From NCBI RefSeq assembly GCF_000017545.1, contig NC_009718.1, positions 1,736,001 to 1,800,000 on the forward strand: a stretch of 64,000 bases of DNA, given 5' to 3'. Made by a program: the position numbers and the translations under genes. Source of the stretch: Fervidobacterium nodosum Rt17-B1. Its GTDB lineage: Bacteria; Thermotogota; Thermotogae; Thermotogales; Fervidobacteriaceae. Positions 18,088 to 27,531 of this stretch are shown piece after piece (within the stretch, counting starts at the first letter, position 1; the number at the start of each line of letters is the position of its first letter). The notes under the pieces were generated by a model, which saw only the letters and a program-made list of their open reading frames with translations, made no database searches and was not told the DNA's origin.

Positions 18088-18140
18088 ACTCTGCGCAGAG
18101 TTATTTTAATTATATCAAAAAAAAAAAAAAAAAAAGTCAA
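18088..18140 (-). promoter_or_regulatory. Promoter of the RiPP locus with a 19-nt homopolymer spacer and a palindromic operator
   Basis: Reading the minus strand, -35 TTGACT (18140-18135) and -10 TATAAT (18114-18109) are separated by 20 nt, almost all of it T. The T tract is 19 nt long (18117-18135). The expected start point falls at about 18102, at the edge of a perfect 14-bp palindrome ACTCTGCGCAGAGT (18088-18101). That palindrome could be an operator or a 5' mRNA hairpin. A homopolymer this long is prone to slippage, and loss of 3 T would give the optimal 17-nt spacing. Confidence 0.65.
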
Positions 18141-18195
18141 TACTGTAACACCATATTCGTTGAATAGAAATAAAATCACCTATAAGATATAAAAA

Positions 18196-18230
18196 ATCCC
18201 CCGACGAAGTTAAATGTGTTTCCGGGGGAT
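18196..18230 (-). terminator. Intrinsic terminator of the nfn operon
   Basis: ATCCCCCG (18196-18203) pairs with CGGGGGAT (18223-18230). On the minus strand the hairpin is followed by TTTTTTA. It ends the transcript that runs nfnA, nfnB and the small membrane protein, and insulates the RiPP promoter 56 bp further on. Confidence 0.88.
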
Positions 18231-18243
18231 GTTCATTTCTCAA

Positions 18244-18516
18244 TTACTTTTGCCTTTGAAATTTTTCCGCACTGATGGTGACGATGTATTTGTTGCCATC
18301 AACTTCAACTTGGTAATTTATCGAAAAAGTATCAGGTAGGTTTTTCAAAACCGTGTCATCGATCGTTTCCCAAAAGATATTTTCCGCTTTTAATTGGGCT
18401 TTCTCTTGCCTTAGTGCTTCTTCAAGCATGTTTCTTTGCATGGGGATAGTTGATAAGACTATTGCAACGAGTATTAGAAGAACAATTATCGCAGATAGTA
18501 TTTCGATGTAAATCAC
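18244..18516 (-). CDS. Small single-span membrane protein
   Basis: A 90-aa protein with one N-terminal transmembrane helix (residues about 4-24, IEILSAIIVLLILVAIVLS), a charged helical stretch (about 28-48) and a short beta-like C-terminal domain (SINYQVEVDGNKYIVTISAE). The layout resembles minor pilin-like proteins without a prepilin peptidase site, so I do not assign it to that family. It is 13 bp downstream of nfnB and before the operon terminator, so it is co-transcribed with the flavoenzyme genes. Function unknown. Confidence 0.65.
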   Translation of the reverse strand: MIYIEILSAIIVLLILVAIVLSTIPMQRNMLEEALRQEKAQLKAENIFWETIDDTVLKNLPDTFSINYQVEVDGNKYIVTISAEKFQRQK

Positions 18517-18529
18517 ATCATCTTCACCT

Positions 18530-20787
<2,258 letters not shown>

Positions 20788-20833
20788 TGATAATTCCTCC
20801 TATACTTAGGTGAGCAAAGAAAAAAATGTATTG

Positions 20834-21624
20834 TTATACTGTTTTCTGGGCGTCTATTAAAGCTAAGAACTCTTCGTTCGATTTCGTTTCTTTCAATTTT
20901 GAAAGTATGAGTTTGAGACCTTCTTCTTCAGACATAGAGCTCAACATACGCCTAAGGATCCACACTTTCTTCAATTCGTTTTGCCCAATCAATAATTCTT
21001 CTTTTCTTGTACCCGAAAGTGCAAGATTGATGGCTGGGAAAATCCTTTTGTTAGCAAGCTGTCTTGAAAGCACAAGTTCCATATTACCTGTACCTTTGAA
21101 TTCTTCAAATATCACTTCATCCATCTTCGATCCAGTCTCTATGAGTGCGGTTGCGATGATGGTTAAACTTCCACCTTCTCTTGTGTTTCTTGCAGCACCG
21201 AAGAAATGTTTGGGTTTGTAAAGTGCAGCCGGATCAACACCACCAGTCAACAGTTTACCACTTGGTGGAACGGTTATGTTATAAACCCTTCCAAGTCGTG
21301 TAAGACTATCAAGGAGCACAACAACGTGATTTCCATATTCAACAAGTCTTTTGCACATTTCAAGCGTAAGTTCAGCAATTTTTATCTGCTTATCGGAAGG
21401 CATATCAAACGGGGCTGCTATAACCTTTGCATCTACCGATTCTTTGATATCTGTAACTTCTTCAGGTCGTTCATCGATGAGTAATACGATTCTAATTGTA
21501 TCAGGATGGTTAGTTGCAATTCCGTTGGCAATTTCTTTGAGTATCGTGGTCTTACCGGTCTTCGGTGGAGCGACGATCATTCCCCTTTGTCCTTTACCTA
21601 TCGGTGTGAACAAGTCAATCAACC
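20834..21624 (-). pseudogene. rho: Transcription terminator Rho, C-terminal ATPase domain only
   Basis: About 263 residues of Rho from [15 protein letters not shown] to the end. They include Walker A PPKTGKTT, Walker [13 protein letters not shown], the Q-loop region and [11 protein letters not shown]. The N-terminal half with the RNA-binding OB fold is missing. Homology stops at about 21624, where serine recombinase sequence on the opposite strand begins. A TTG at 21622 gives an open frame but lacks a good ribosome site. Rho needs its primary RNA-binding domain, so this copy should be inactive. Whether an intact rho exists elsewhere is not visible here. Confidence 0.88.
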
Positions 21625-21625
21625 T

Positions 21626-22627
21626 TTGGTGGTAAACCCTGAGCAGGCAGAAATCGTGAAGTATATTTTCGCAGAAGTATTATCGGGCAAAGGTACACAG
21701 AAAGTTGCAGATGATCTTAATCAAATGGGTATACCTACTAAAAGAGGTGCTCGTTGGACTGCTACTACAATTCGAGGGATATTAAAAAATGAGAAATATA
21801 CTGGGGATGCTATACTGCAAAAAACTTATACAGATTCCCGATTTAATAAGCGCACCAATTATGGTGAGAAAAATAAATATTTAATAGAAAATCACCATGA
21901 GGCAATTATCAGCCATGAAGTATTTGAAGCAGTAGAAGCTGCCTTAAATCAAAGGGCAAAAGAAAAGGGCATAGAAAAGCGTAACAATAAATACCAAAAC
22001 CGGTATTCTTTCTCTGGAAAAATTATTTGCTCGGAATGTGGTAGTACCTTTAAAAGGCGAATTCATTCATCTGGTGCAAGAAAATACGTAGCCTGGTGTT
22101 GTAGCAAACACTTAAAGCAGATAACAGAATGTTCCATGCAGTTTATTCGAGATGAGGATATAAAGAAGGCATTTGTTACGATGATGAATAAGCTGATTTT
22201 CGGCAGAAAACTTATTCTACAACCACTATTAGAGGCTTTACGTGGAATGAACAAGTCTGATAACCTTTCAAGAATTCAGGAATTAGAGAAGCAAATTGAA
22301 AAAAACGCGGAACAGAGAGAACTGCTTGTAAAGCTTATGGCGAAGGGATATCTAGAACCTGCCCTTTTTAATCGAGAAAACAATGAACTGCAAATGGAAG
22401 CAAACAACTATATGGAGCAAAAAGAAGCATTAATTCATGCCTTAAATGGAGAATTATCAAAGGTGCAGGAAGTCAGTAACTTAATAAAATTTACAAATAA
22501 GGCTGAAATGTTAAGTGACTTTAACGACCAACTTTTTAATGATTATGTTGAAAAAATAATTGTCTTCTCAAGAGTAGAGATAGGTTTCATTTTAAAATGC
22601 GGAATCACACTAAGGGAAAGGATGTGA
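21626..22627 (+). pseudogene. Large serine recombinase lacking its catalytic domain
   Basis: Family similarity starts abruptly at [18 protein letters not shown] and covers the Recombinase domain (KRGARWTATTIRGILKNEKYTGDAILQKTYT), the zinc ribbon (CSECGSTFKRR...CCSKH) and the coiled coil. The N-terminal resolvase domain with the active-site Ser is absent. The frame does extend upstream to 21506, but that stretch is antisense rho. It is the first of three recombinase genes in a row, and its closest relative in the window is the intact one at 23051. The stop overlaps the GTG start of the next gene. Confidence 0.85.
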
Positions 22628-23049
22628 GAAAAGTGGCACATACGCCTTACGGCTATAGGATAGAGAATGGTAGAGCAGTTATCGATGAAGAAAAAGCTGA
22701 AAAGGTTAGGAGTTTGTATAGGGGATACTTATCAGGCCTTTCTTTATCGGTCGCAGCAAAGACTGCTGGAATAGATGCTTATCATGGAACTGCTGGAAGG
22801 ATGCTAAGAAACGAACGTTATCTTGGTGATGATTATTACCCTGCCATCATTGATAAAGAGACCTACGAAAAAGCAGAAGCAGAGAGGGTAAAGAGAGCGA
22901 AAAAGCTAGGTAGAATCTTTGAACCCAAGAAAGAAGACAAACCTACTATTTCTAAGAAGTTTACCATAGGACAAGTAATTCAGAAGTATACAAATCCTTT
23001 TACACAAGCGGAGTATGTTTATAGCTTAATAGAAAGTGAGGGACAGTAA
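22624..23049 (+). CDS. Small recombinase-domain protein (middle gene of a recombinase triplet)
   Basis: A 141-aa protein related to the DNA-binding Recombinase domain of large serine recombinases ([22 protein letters not shown]... then [26 protein letters not shown]). It has no catalytic resolvase domain and no zinc ribbon. The GTG at 22624 overlaps the previous stop as GTGA; a GTG at 22633 is an alternative. Large-small-large recombinase triplets are typical of integrative elements of Clostridia. It may assist the full-length enzyme as an accessory protein. Confidence 0.75.
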   Translation: MRKVAHTPYGYRIENGRAVIDEEKAEKVRSLYRGYLSGLSLSVAAKTAGIDAYHGTAGRMLRNERYLGDDYYPAIIDKETYEKAEAERVKRAKKLGRIFEPKKEDKPTISKKFTIGQVIQKYTNPFTQAEYVYSLIESEGQ

Positions 23050-23050
23050 G

Positions 23051-24622
23051 ATGGCAGTTAGTAAAAATGTAATGATTATACCTGCAATAAAACGCATGGG
23101 CAACAATCGAAAAGAAGATGAAACACCAAAACTTCGGGTTGCTGCTTATTGTCGAGTTTCTACCGACAGCGATGAACAAGCTAGTAGTTACGAAGTGCAG
23201 ATTGAACATTATACTGAATTTATTAAGAAAAATTCAGAGTGGGAATTTGCAGGGATCTTTGCTGATGATGGTATCAGCGGTACAAATACAAAAAATCGTG
23301 ATGAATTTAATCGAATGATTGATGAGTGTATGGCTGGGAAAATTGATATGGTTATTACCAAATCAATAAGCCGATTTGCTAGAAATACCTTGGACTGTCT
23401 ACAATACATCAGAAAACTTAAAGATAAAAATGTTGCGGTATATTTTGAGAAAGAAAATATCAATACACTGGATGCCAAAGGTGAAATTATGCTTACCATT
23501 ATGGCATCCTTAGCGCAACAAGAGAGCCAGTCACTAAGCCAGAATGTAAAGCTTGGTTACCAATACCGATACCAACAGGGAGAGGTAATGGTCAATTGTT
23601 CTAGGTTTTTAGGATATACCAAAGATGAAAATAAGCGATTAGTAATTGTGCCGGAGGAAGCTGAAATTGTTAAAAGGATTTACCGAGAGTATCTTGAAGG
23701 CTCCAGTATGGATAAAATCAAAAAAGGACTTGAAACTGATGGCATACTTACGGGAGCGGGGAAAAAAAGGTGGCATACCAGTACTATAAGGAAAATATTA
23801 AGCAATGAAAAATACATTGGTGATGCATTGCTCCAAAAAACTTATACGGTAGATTTTCTTACAAAAAAGAGGGTTGTGAATAACGGAATCGTACCTCAGT
23901 ATTATGTAGAGAATAACCATGAAGCCATTATCCCGCGTGAAATTTTCATGCAGGTACAAGAAGAGTTAGTTCGTAGAAGTAGAGGACATATAAGTACTAG
24001 TGGAAAGAAAAGAAACTTTAGTTCAAATCATGTATTTTCGCAAATTATCTTCTGTGGTGAGTGTGGCGAAATATACCGTAGAGTTCATTGGAATAATCGA
24101 GGTAAAAAATCGATTGTTTGGAGATGCGTCAGTAGACTTGAGAATACAGGGTTAACTTGTCATTCCCGAACCGTGCTGGAGGATATGATAGGTATTGCTA
24201 CGGTAGAGGCAATTAATAAACTAATAGGGCAAAAGGATGGCTTTTTAACTATCTTAAAGGAAAATATAGAAACAGTGATAAGTGAAACGGGCAATAATGT
24301 TGTTTCCGAGATAGATAAAAAGCTAGAGGAATTACAAAAAGACCTTTTGAGACTGGCCAATTCCAAAGAGGATTATAACGATATAGCCGATGAGATTTAC
24401 AGGCTCAGAGAGGAAAGACATAAGGCTTTAGCAGAAGAAGCTGGCAAAAAAGGCTCCAAGCAAAGACTAGAAGATATGGAAAAGTTCCTAAATGAACAAT
24501 CCACCCTCCTTGAGGAGTATGATGAGCAACTAGTAAGGAGACTTATAGAGAAAATAACGGTTTATGATGACAAACTAACTATTGAATTTAAATCTGGTGT
24601 AGAAATTGATATAGAAAAATAA
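23051..24622 (+). CDS. Large serine recombinase (site-specific integrase), full length
   Basis: A 523-aa integrase. The resolvase domain has the active-site motif [16 protein letters not shown] (Ser near residue 35), followed by [18 protein letters not shown] and [13 protein letters not shown]. Then come the Recombinase domain (about 190-330), the zinc ribbon ([10 protein letters not shown]...WRC, about 340-370) and a coiled coil (about 400-500). It excises or integrates circular DNA between att sites. ATG 23051 has GAGGGAC upstream. The triplet plus cadC-cadA' downstream marks a horizontally acquired segment. Its cognate att sites cannot be placed because both ends of the element are damaged. 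Confidence 0.93.
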   Translation: MAVSKNVMIIPAIKRMGNNRKEDETPKLRVAAYCRVSTDSDEQASSYEVQIEHYTEFIKKNSEWEFAGIFADDGISGTNTKNRDEFNRMIDECMAGKIDMVITKSISRFARNTLDCLQYIRKLKDKNVAVYFEKENINTLDAKGEIMLTIMASLAQQESQSLSQNVKLGYQYRYQQGEVMVNCSRFLGYTKDENKRLVIVPEEAEIVKRIYREYLEGSSMDKIKKGLETDGILTGAGKKRWHTSTIRKILSNEKYIGDALLQKTYTVDFLTKKRVVNNGIVPQYYVENNHEAIIPREIFMQVQEELVRRSRGHISTSGKKRNFSSNHVFSQIIFCGECGEIYRRVHWNNRGKKSIVWRCVSRLENTGLTCHSRTVLEDMIGIATVEAINKLIGQKDGFLTILKENIETVISETGNNVVSEIDKKLEELQKDLLRLANSKEDYNDIADEIYRLREERHKALAEEAGKKGSKQRLEDMEKFLNEQSTLLEEYDEQLVRRLIEKITVYDDKLTIEFKSGVEIDIEK

Positions 24623-24632
24623 AACGAATTTG

Positions 24633-24669
24633 ACCGCCGATTGAGGAGAAATACTTCTTGATGGGCGGT
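24633..24669 (+). terminator. Intrinsic terminator after the recombinase genes
   Basis: ACCGCC (24633-24638) pairs with GGCGGT (24664-24669), and the inner arms ATTGAGGAG and CTTCTTGAT pair completely if G-U wobbles are allowed. TCTTTTCT follows. It closes the recombinase transcript. Confidence 0.75.
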
Positions 24670-24711
24670 TCTTTTCTATTTATACTTGGGGATAATCTAA
24701 TAAGTGAACTC

Positions 24712-24796
24712 GTTTCAGCAAGCTGAAACATCGGGGAATCAGATGGAGAGTCTACTCCACCTGATTAAAACCCACCTACGCTGCGCTTAGAGGTGG
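24712..24796 (+). ncRNA. Block of three consecutive hairpins, unidentified (possible IS200/IS605-type end or leader RNA)
   Basis: Three stems follow one another in 85 bp with no gene: GTTTCAGC/GCTGAAAC (24712-24729), AATCAGATGGAG/CTCCACCTGATT (24737-24766, 11 of 12 paired plus one wobble), and CCACCT/AGGTGG (24772-24796). The run of tight hairpins with GC-rich loops resembles the structured right ends and omega-type RNAs of IS200/IS605 elements. No TnpA or TnpB remnant is next to it. It lies between the recombinase terminator and the cadC promoter. Confidence 0.4.
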
Positions 24797-24855
24797 CGGT
24801 CTTGACCGTAAAGCTAAAAGATAAACACACTTGAACAATTACTCATATGTTTTTA

Positions 24856-24918
24856 TTGACAAACGGAGAATTGAGGTTTATAATATATATGAAAGCTTAT
24901 TCAAGTGTTCAATTGAAT
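24856..24918 (+). promoter_or_regulatory. cadC promoter and ArsR/CadC-type operator
   Basis: -35 TTGACA (24856-24861) and -10 TATAAT (24879-24884) are both perfect, with 17-nt spacing. About 15 bp downstream is the inverted repeat ATTCAA (24899-24904) / TTGAAT (24913-24918), flanked by TTA...TAA-like bases, as in metal-sensor ArsR operators. The CadC protein encoded next should bind here and leave when Cd(II), Pb(II) or Zn(II) is bound. Confidence 0.8.
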
Positions 24919-24938
24919 GATAAGGAGGTGATATAAAT

Positions 24939-25313
24939 ATGGCAAAAAAAATTCAACCAATTGAAAGATGCGACTGTGATGTAATACATGAGGAAATTGT
25001 AAATAAAGTGCGAGAAAAAATGCCTCAAGAAGAAACTCTATATGATCTAGCAGAACTATTTAAAGTTTTTGGAGATTCAACAAGAATTAAGATACTCTGG
25101 GCATTAGATGAATCAGAGATGTGCGTTTGCGATATTGCATTCTTATTAAATATGACCCAATCAGCAATTTCACATCAGCTAAGAGTCTTAAAGCAGGCTG
25201 GACTAGTAAAGAGCAGAAGAGAAGGAAAGATTGTATTCTACTCTCTTGAAGATGAACATGTAAAGCAAATATTTGACCAGGGATTAATTCATATTTCAGA
25301 AGAAAGTAAGTAA
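24939..25313 (+). CDS. cadC: CadC: ArsR-family metal-sensing repressor
   Basis: A 124-aa winged-helix repressor. It has the CadC metal-site features: an N-terminal Cys pair (ERCDCDVIHEE, residues 9 and 11) and the alpha-3 box EMCVCD (near 62-67). The recognition helix is in MTQSAISHQLRVLKQAGLV. An AAGGAGGTGAT ribosome site precedes the ATG. It autoregulates the cad operon, whose efflux ATPase gene starts 13 bp downstream. Codon use and base composition resemble the recombinases rather than the Thermotogales genes around it, which fits transfer from Clostridia. Confidence 0.92.
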   Translation: MAKKIQPIERCDCDVIHEEIVNKVREKMPQEETLYDLAELFKVFGDSTRIKILWALDESEMCVCDIAFLLNMTQSAISHQLRVLKQAGLVKSRREGKIVFYSLEDEHVKQIFDQGLIHISEESK

Positions 25314-25326
25314 AGGAGGGTCAGTA

Positions 25327-25824
25327 ATGTTAAAGAAGGAAGTAATTTTAGAAGGTTTAGATTGCGCAAATTGTGCAGCTAAAATTGAAGATGAGGTTAA
25401 TAAATTAAATGGAGTCAAAGCCTATATGAACTTCATGAACAAGACATTGACTTTAGAAATTGAATCAGAGCAAGAGTATAAGAATATATTACAGCAAGTT
25501 AAAACCATAGTGCACAAGCACGAACCGGATGTGGTAGTGAAAGAAAAATCCGTTAACAAGAGCAATAAAAAAGTATTAATACTTGAAGGACTTGGCTGCG
25601 CGAATTGTGCAGCTAAAATAGAAAAAGAAATAAGCGGTCTAGAAGGAGTTGAATTTGCTGCAGTAGATTTTGTTTCGAAGAAACTAACACTGGAAATAAG
25701 TCCGAAAGTCAACCGCTCTGAGTTAAATGAGAAGATTGAAGCCATAGTAAAGAAAATAGAGCCAGATGTAAAGGTCATTTTTGAGGAGAATACATCTAAG
25801 GCCAACGTAAAAGAAAATAATGAA
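25327..25824 (+). pseudogene. cadA: CadA heavy-metal P-type ATPase, N-terminal part only (cut by IS copy 2)
   Basis: Two tandem heavy-metal-associated (HMA) domains each carry the metal-binding GLDCANCAAKIE or GLGCANCAAKIE motif (residues about 9-20 and 86-97), followed by a charged linker. The sequence then runs into IS copy 2 at 25825; the last six codons of the open frame (HSCKEK, stop 25846-25848) are IS sequence. No membrane or P-type ATPase domain is present. The cadC neighbour and double HMA architecture identify CadA/ZntA rather than a free metallochaperone. As it stands it could at most make a soluble metal-binding peptide. Confidence 0.85.
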
Positions 25825-27520
25825 GAGCATTCCTGTAAGGAAAAATAGATTTTGAAAAAAGTATCGCCTCCTGATAATATATAATTACCCCATCACACTA
25901 AAATCAGGAGGCGATACCATGGAACAAAAGTATGTTAATCCAAAAGTTTCAAGAATTTCTCAAGACACTCTAATTGTCGGTATTGATGTTGCTAAAAGAA
26001 ATCATTGGGTTAGGATGACTGATTATCGTGGAATTGATTTGATTAGCCCTTTCAAGATTAATAATACCATAGATGGTATTAAAATGTTAGAGGAAAAAAT
26101 AAGAATTATTAAGCAAAAGGAAGGGTTAAACAACGTAATCTTAGGCATGGAACCATCAGGGCATTATTGGAAGGTTTTAGCTTGGCAAATGAAATCTAAC
26201 GAGCAAGTAAATTATCTTGTTGGAGTAAATCCATATCATGTGAAGAAAAGCAAAGAATTTGATGATAACTCACCTAGTAAAAATGACAAGAAAGATGCAG
26301 GATTAATAGCCAAATTAATCAAAGATGGAAGATATTTCGATATGCATTTATCAAATGATGTGTATAGTGAGTTAAAAGTATTAACCACGACAAGGGAACA
26401 ATTAGTAAGTAAGAGAAAAAATTCAAAAAATATTGTAATAGCTATAATAGACGAATACTTTCCTGAGTATGAGAAGATATACAAAAACATATTTTCGGAA
26501 GGTTCGATGAAATTATTAAAGACCTATCCATTTCCGGAAGAGATATTAAGAGTTGGAGTAGAAGAAATAGAAAGTGTATTGAAAGAATCGACAAAGGGGA
26601 AAGACTGGAAAAGTAGGGCGCGGAAGATATACGAAGCAGCGAGAGAATCGGTAGGAGTAAGAGCAGGGCAAAAAAGTGCGAAAATGAAATTAAGGATGCT
26701 ATTGGAAGAAATAGAGCTATTAACAAGACAAATTCAAGAGCTAGAAGAAGAGATGAAAAAAATGATAGAAGAAACAGAAGAAGGGGAATATATAGAAAGT
26801 GTGCCAGGGATAGGAACGGTAATGACAGCCACGATATTAGGAGAGACAGGAGGGTTAAGCAGGTTTAAAAGCTGGAAACAAATAAGGAAATTAGCTGGAT
26901 TGAACCTGTACGAAGAAAGTTCTGGAGAACACAAAGGAAAAACGCGGATAACAAAAAGAGGGCGGCCGTTACTGAGGAAAATAATATACTTGATGGCAAA
27001 AACGGTGATAAGACATAACCGTGAAATAATGGAAAAATATTTAAAACTGAGGAAAAGAGAAAAAAATCCATTAAAAGAGACACAAGCATTGATAGCAATA
27101 GGATTGAAAATGATAAGGATAATATTCAAGTTAGTGAAAAGCAAGACAAGATATGAACCGGAGAGAGTATATGTATAGGTGAGAAAGCCGGTCACCTCCA
27201 TTAGGAAAGTAACCAGGATACGAGAATAAGCAAACTCACCATACCTCAAATAGGACGAAGGAATGTGAGAGTGTGGAACAAACCAGGTGGGCATAAGAGG
27301 GTTAGTTTGAGGGAAAATGGTGGGGAAGTAGTTAAAAAAAATAATCTAAGAAGGAATAAAGCGACATAAAAATAATGAATTAATTCATTAAAGATAAAAA
27401 ATTAAAATTATTAAGATTTTAGATAAACTCTTTTGGAAAAGAAAGGGAAGTAAGAATTTTTTGAAAAAATAAGAAAAAACGTATTTCAGGAGGCTAATCA
27501 AAAATATTTCTTTGAAGAGG
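25825..27520 (+). mobile_element. IS110-type insertion sequence, copy 2
   Basis: Same 1,696-bp element and orientation as copy 1. The left flank is truncated cadA and the right flank is the ribosome-binding site of a CBM48-type gene, so this is also a joint between unrelated segments. Confidence 0.93.
25919..27178 (+). CDS. IS110-family transposase (DEDD recombinase), copy 2
   Basis: A 419-aa protein identical to the copy 1 product. The upstream SD-sequestering hairpin is at 25861-25917 and the long 3' non-coding end at 27179-27520. Confidence 0.95.
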   Translation: MEQKYVNPKVSRISQDTLIVGIDVAKRNHWVRMTDYRGIDLISPFKINNTIDGIKMLEEKIRIIKQKEGLNNVILGMEPSGHYWKVLAWQMKSNEQVNYLVGVNPYHVKKSKEFDDNSPSKNDKKDAGLIAKLIKDGRYFDMHLSNDVYSELKVLTTTREQLVSKRKNSKNIVIAIIDEYFPEYEKIYKNIFSEGSMKLLKTYPFPEEILRVGVEEIESVLKESTKGKDWKSRARKIYEAARESVGVRAGQKSAKMKLRMLLEEIELLTRQIQELEEEMKKMIEETEEGEYIESVPGIGTVMTATILGETGGLSRFKSWKQIRKLAGLNLYEESSGEHKGKTRITKRGRPLLRKIIYLMAKTVIRHNREIMEKYLKLRKREKNPLKETQALIAIGLKMIRIIFKLVKSKTRYEPERVYV

Positions 27521-27531
27521 GAGGGAAGGGT

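Noticed and set aside
21506-21625. Upstream extension of the truncated serine recombinase giving a 373-aa protein
   Set aside because: The added 40 codons are antisense rho sequence and contain no resolvase motif.
25825-25848. Conserved C-terminal HSCKEK end of the HMA protein
   Set aside because: These codons are the first bases of IS copy 2 and are found at the other IS copies too.
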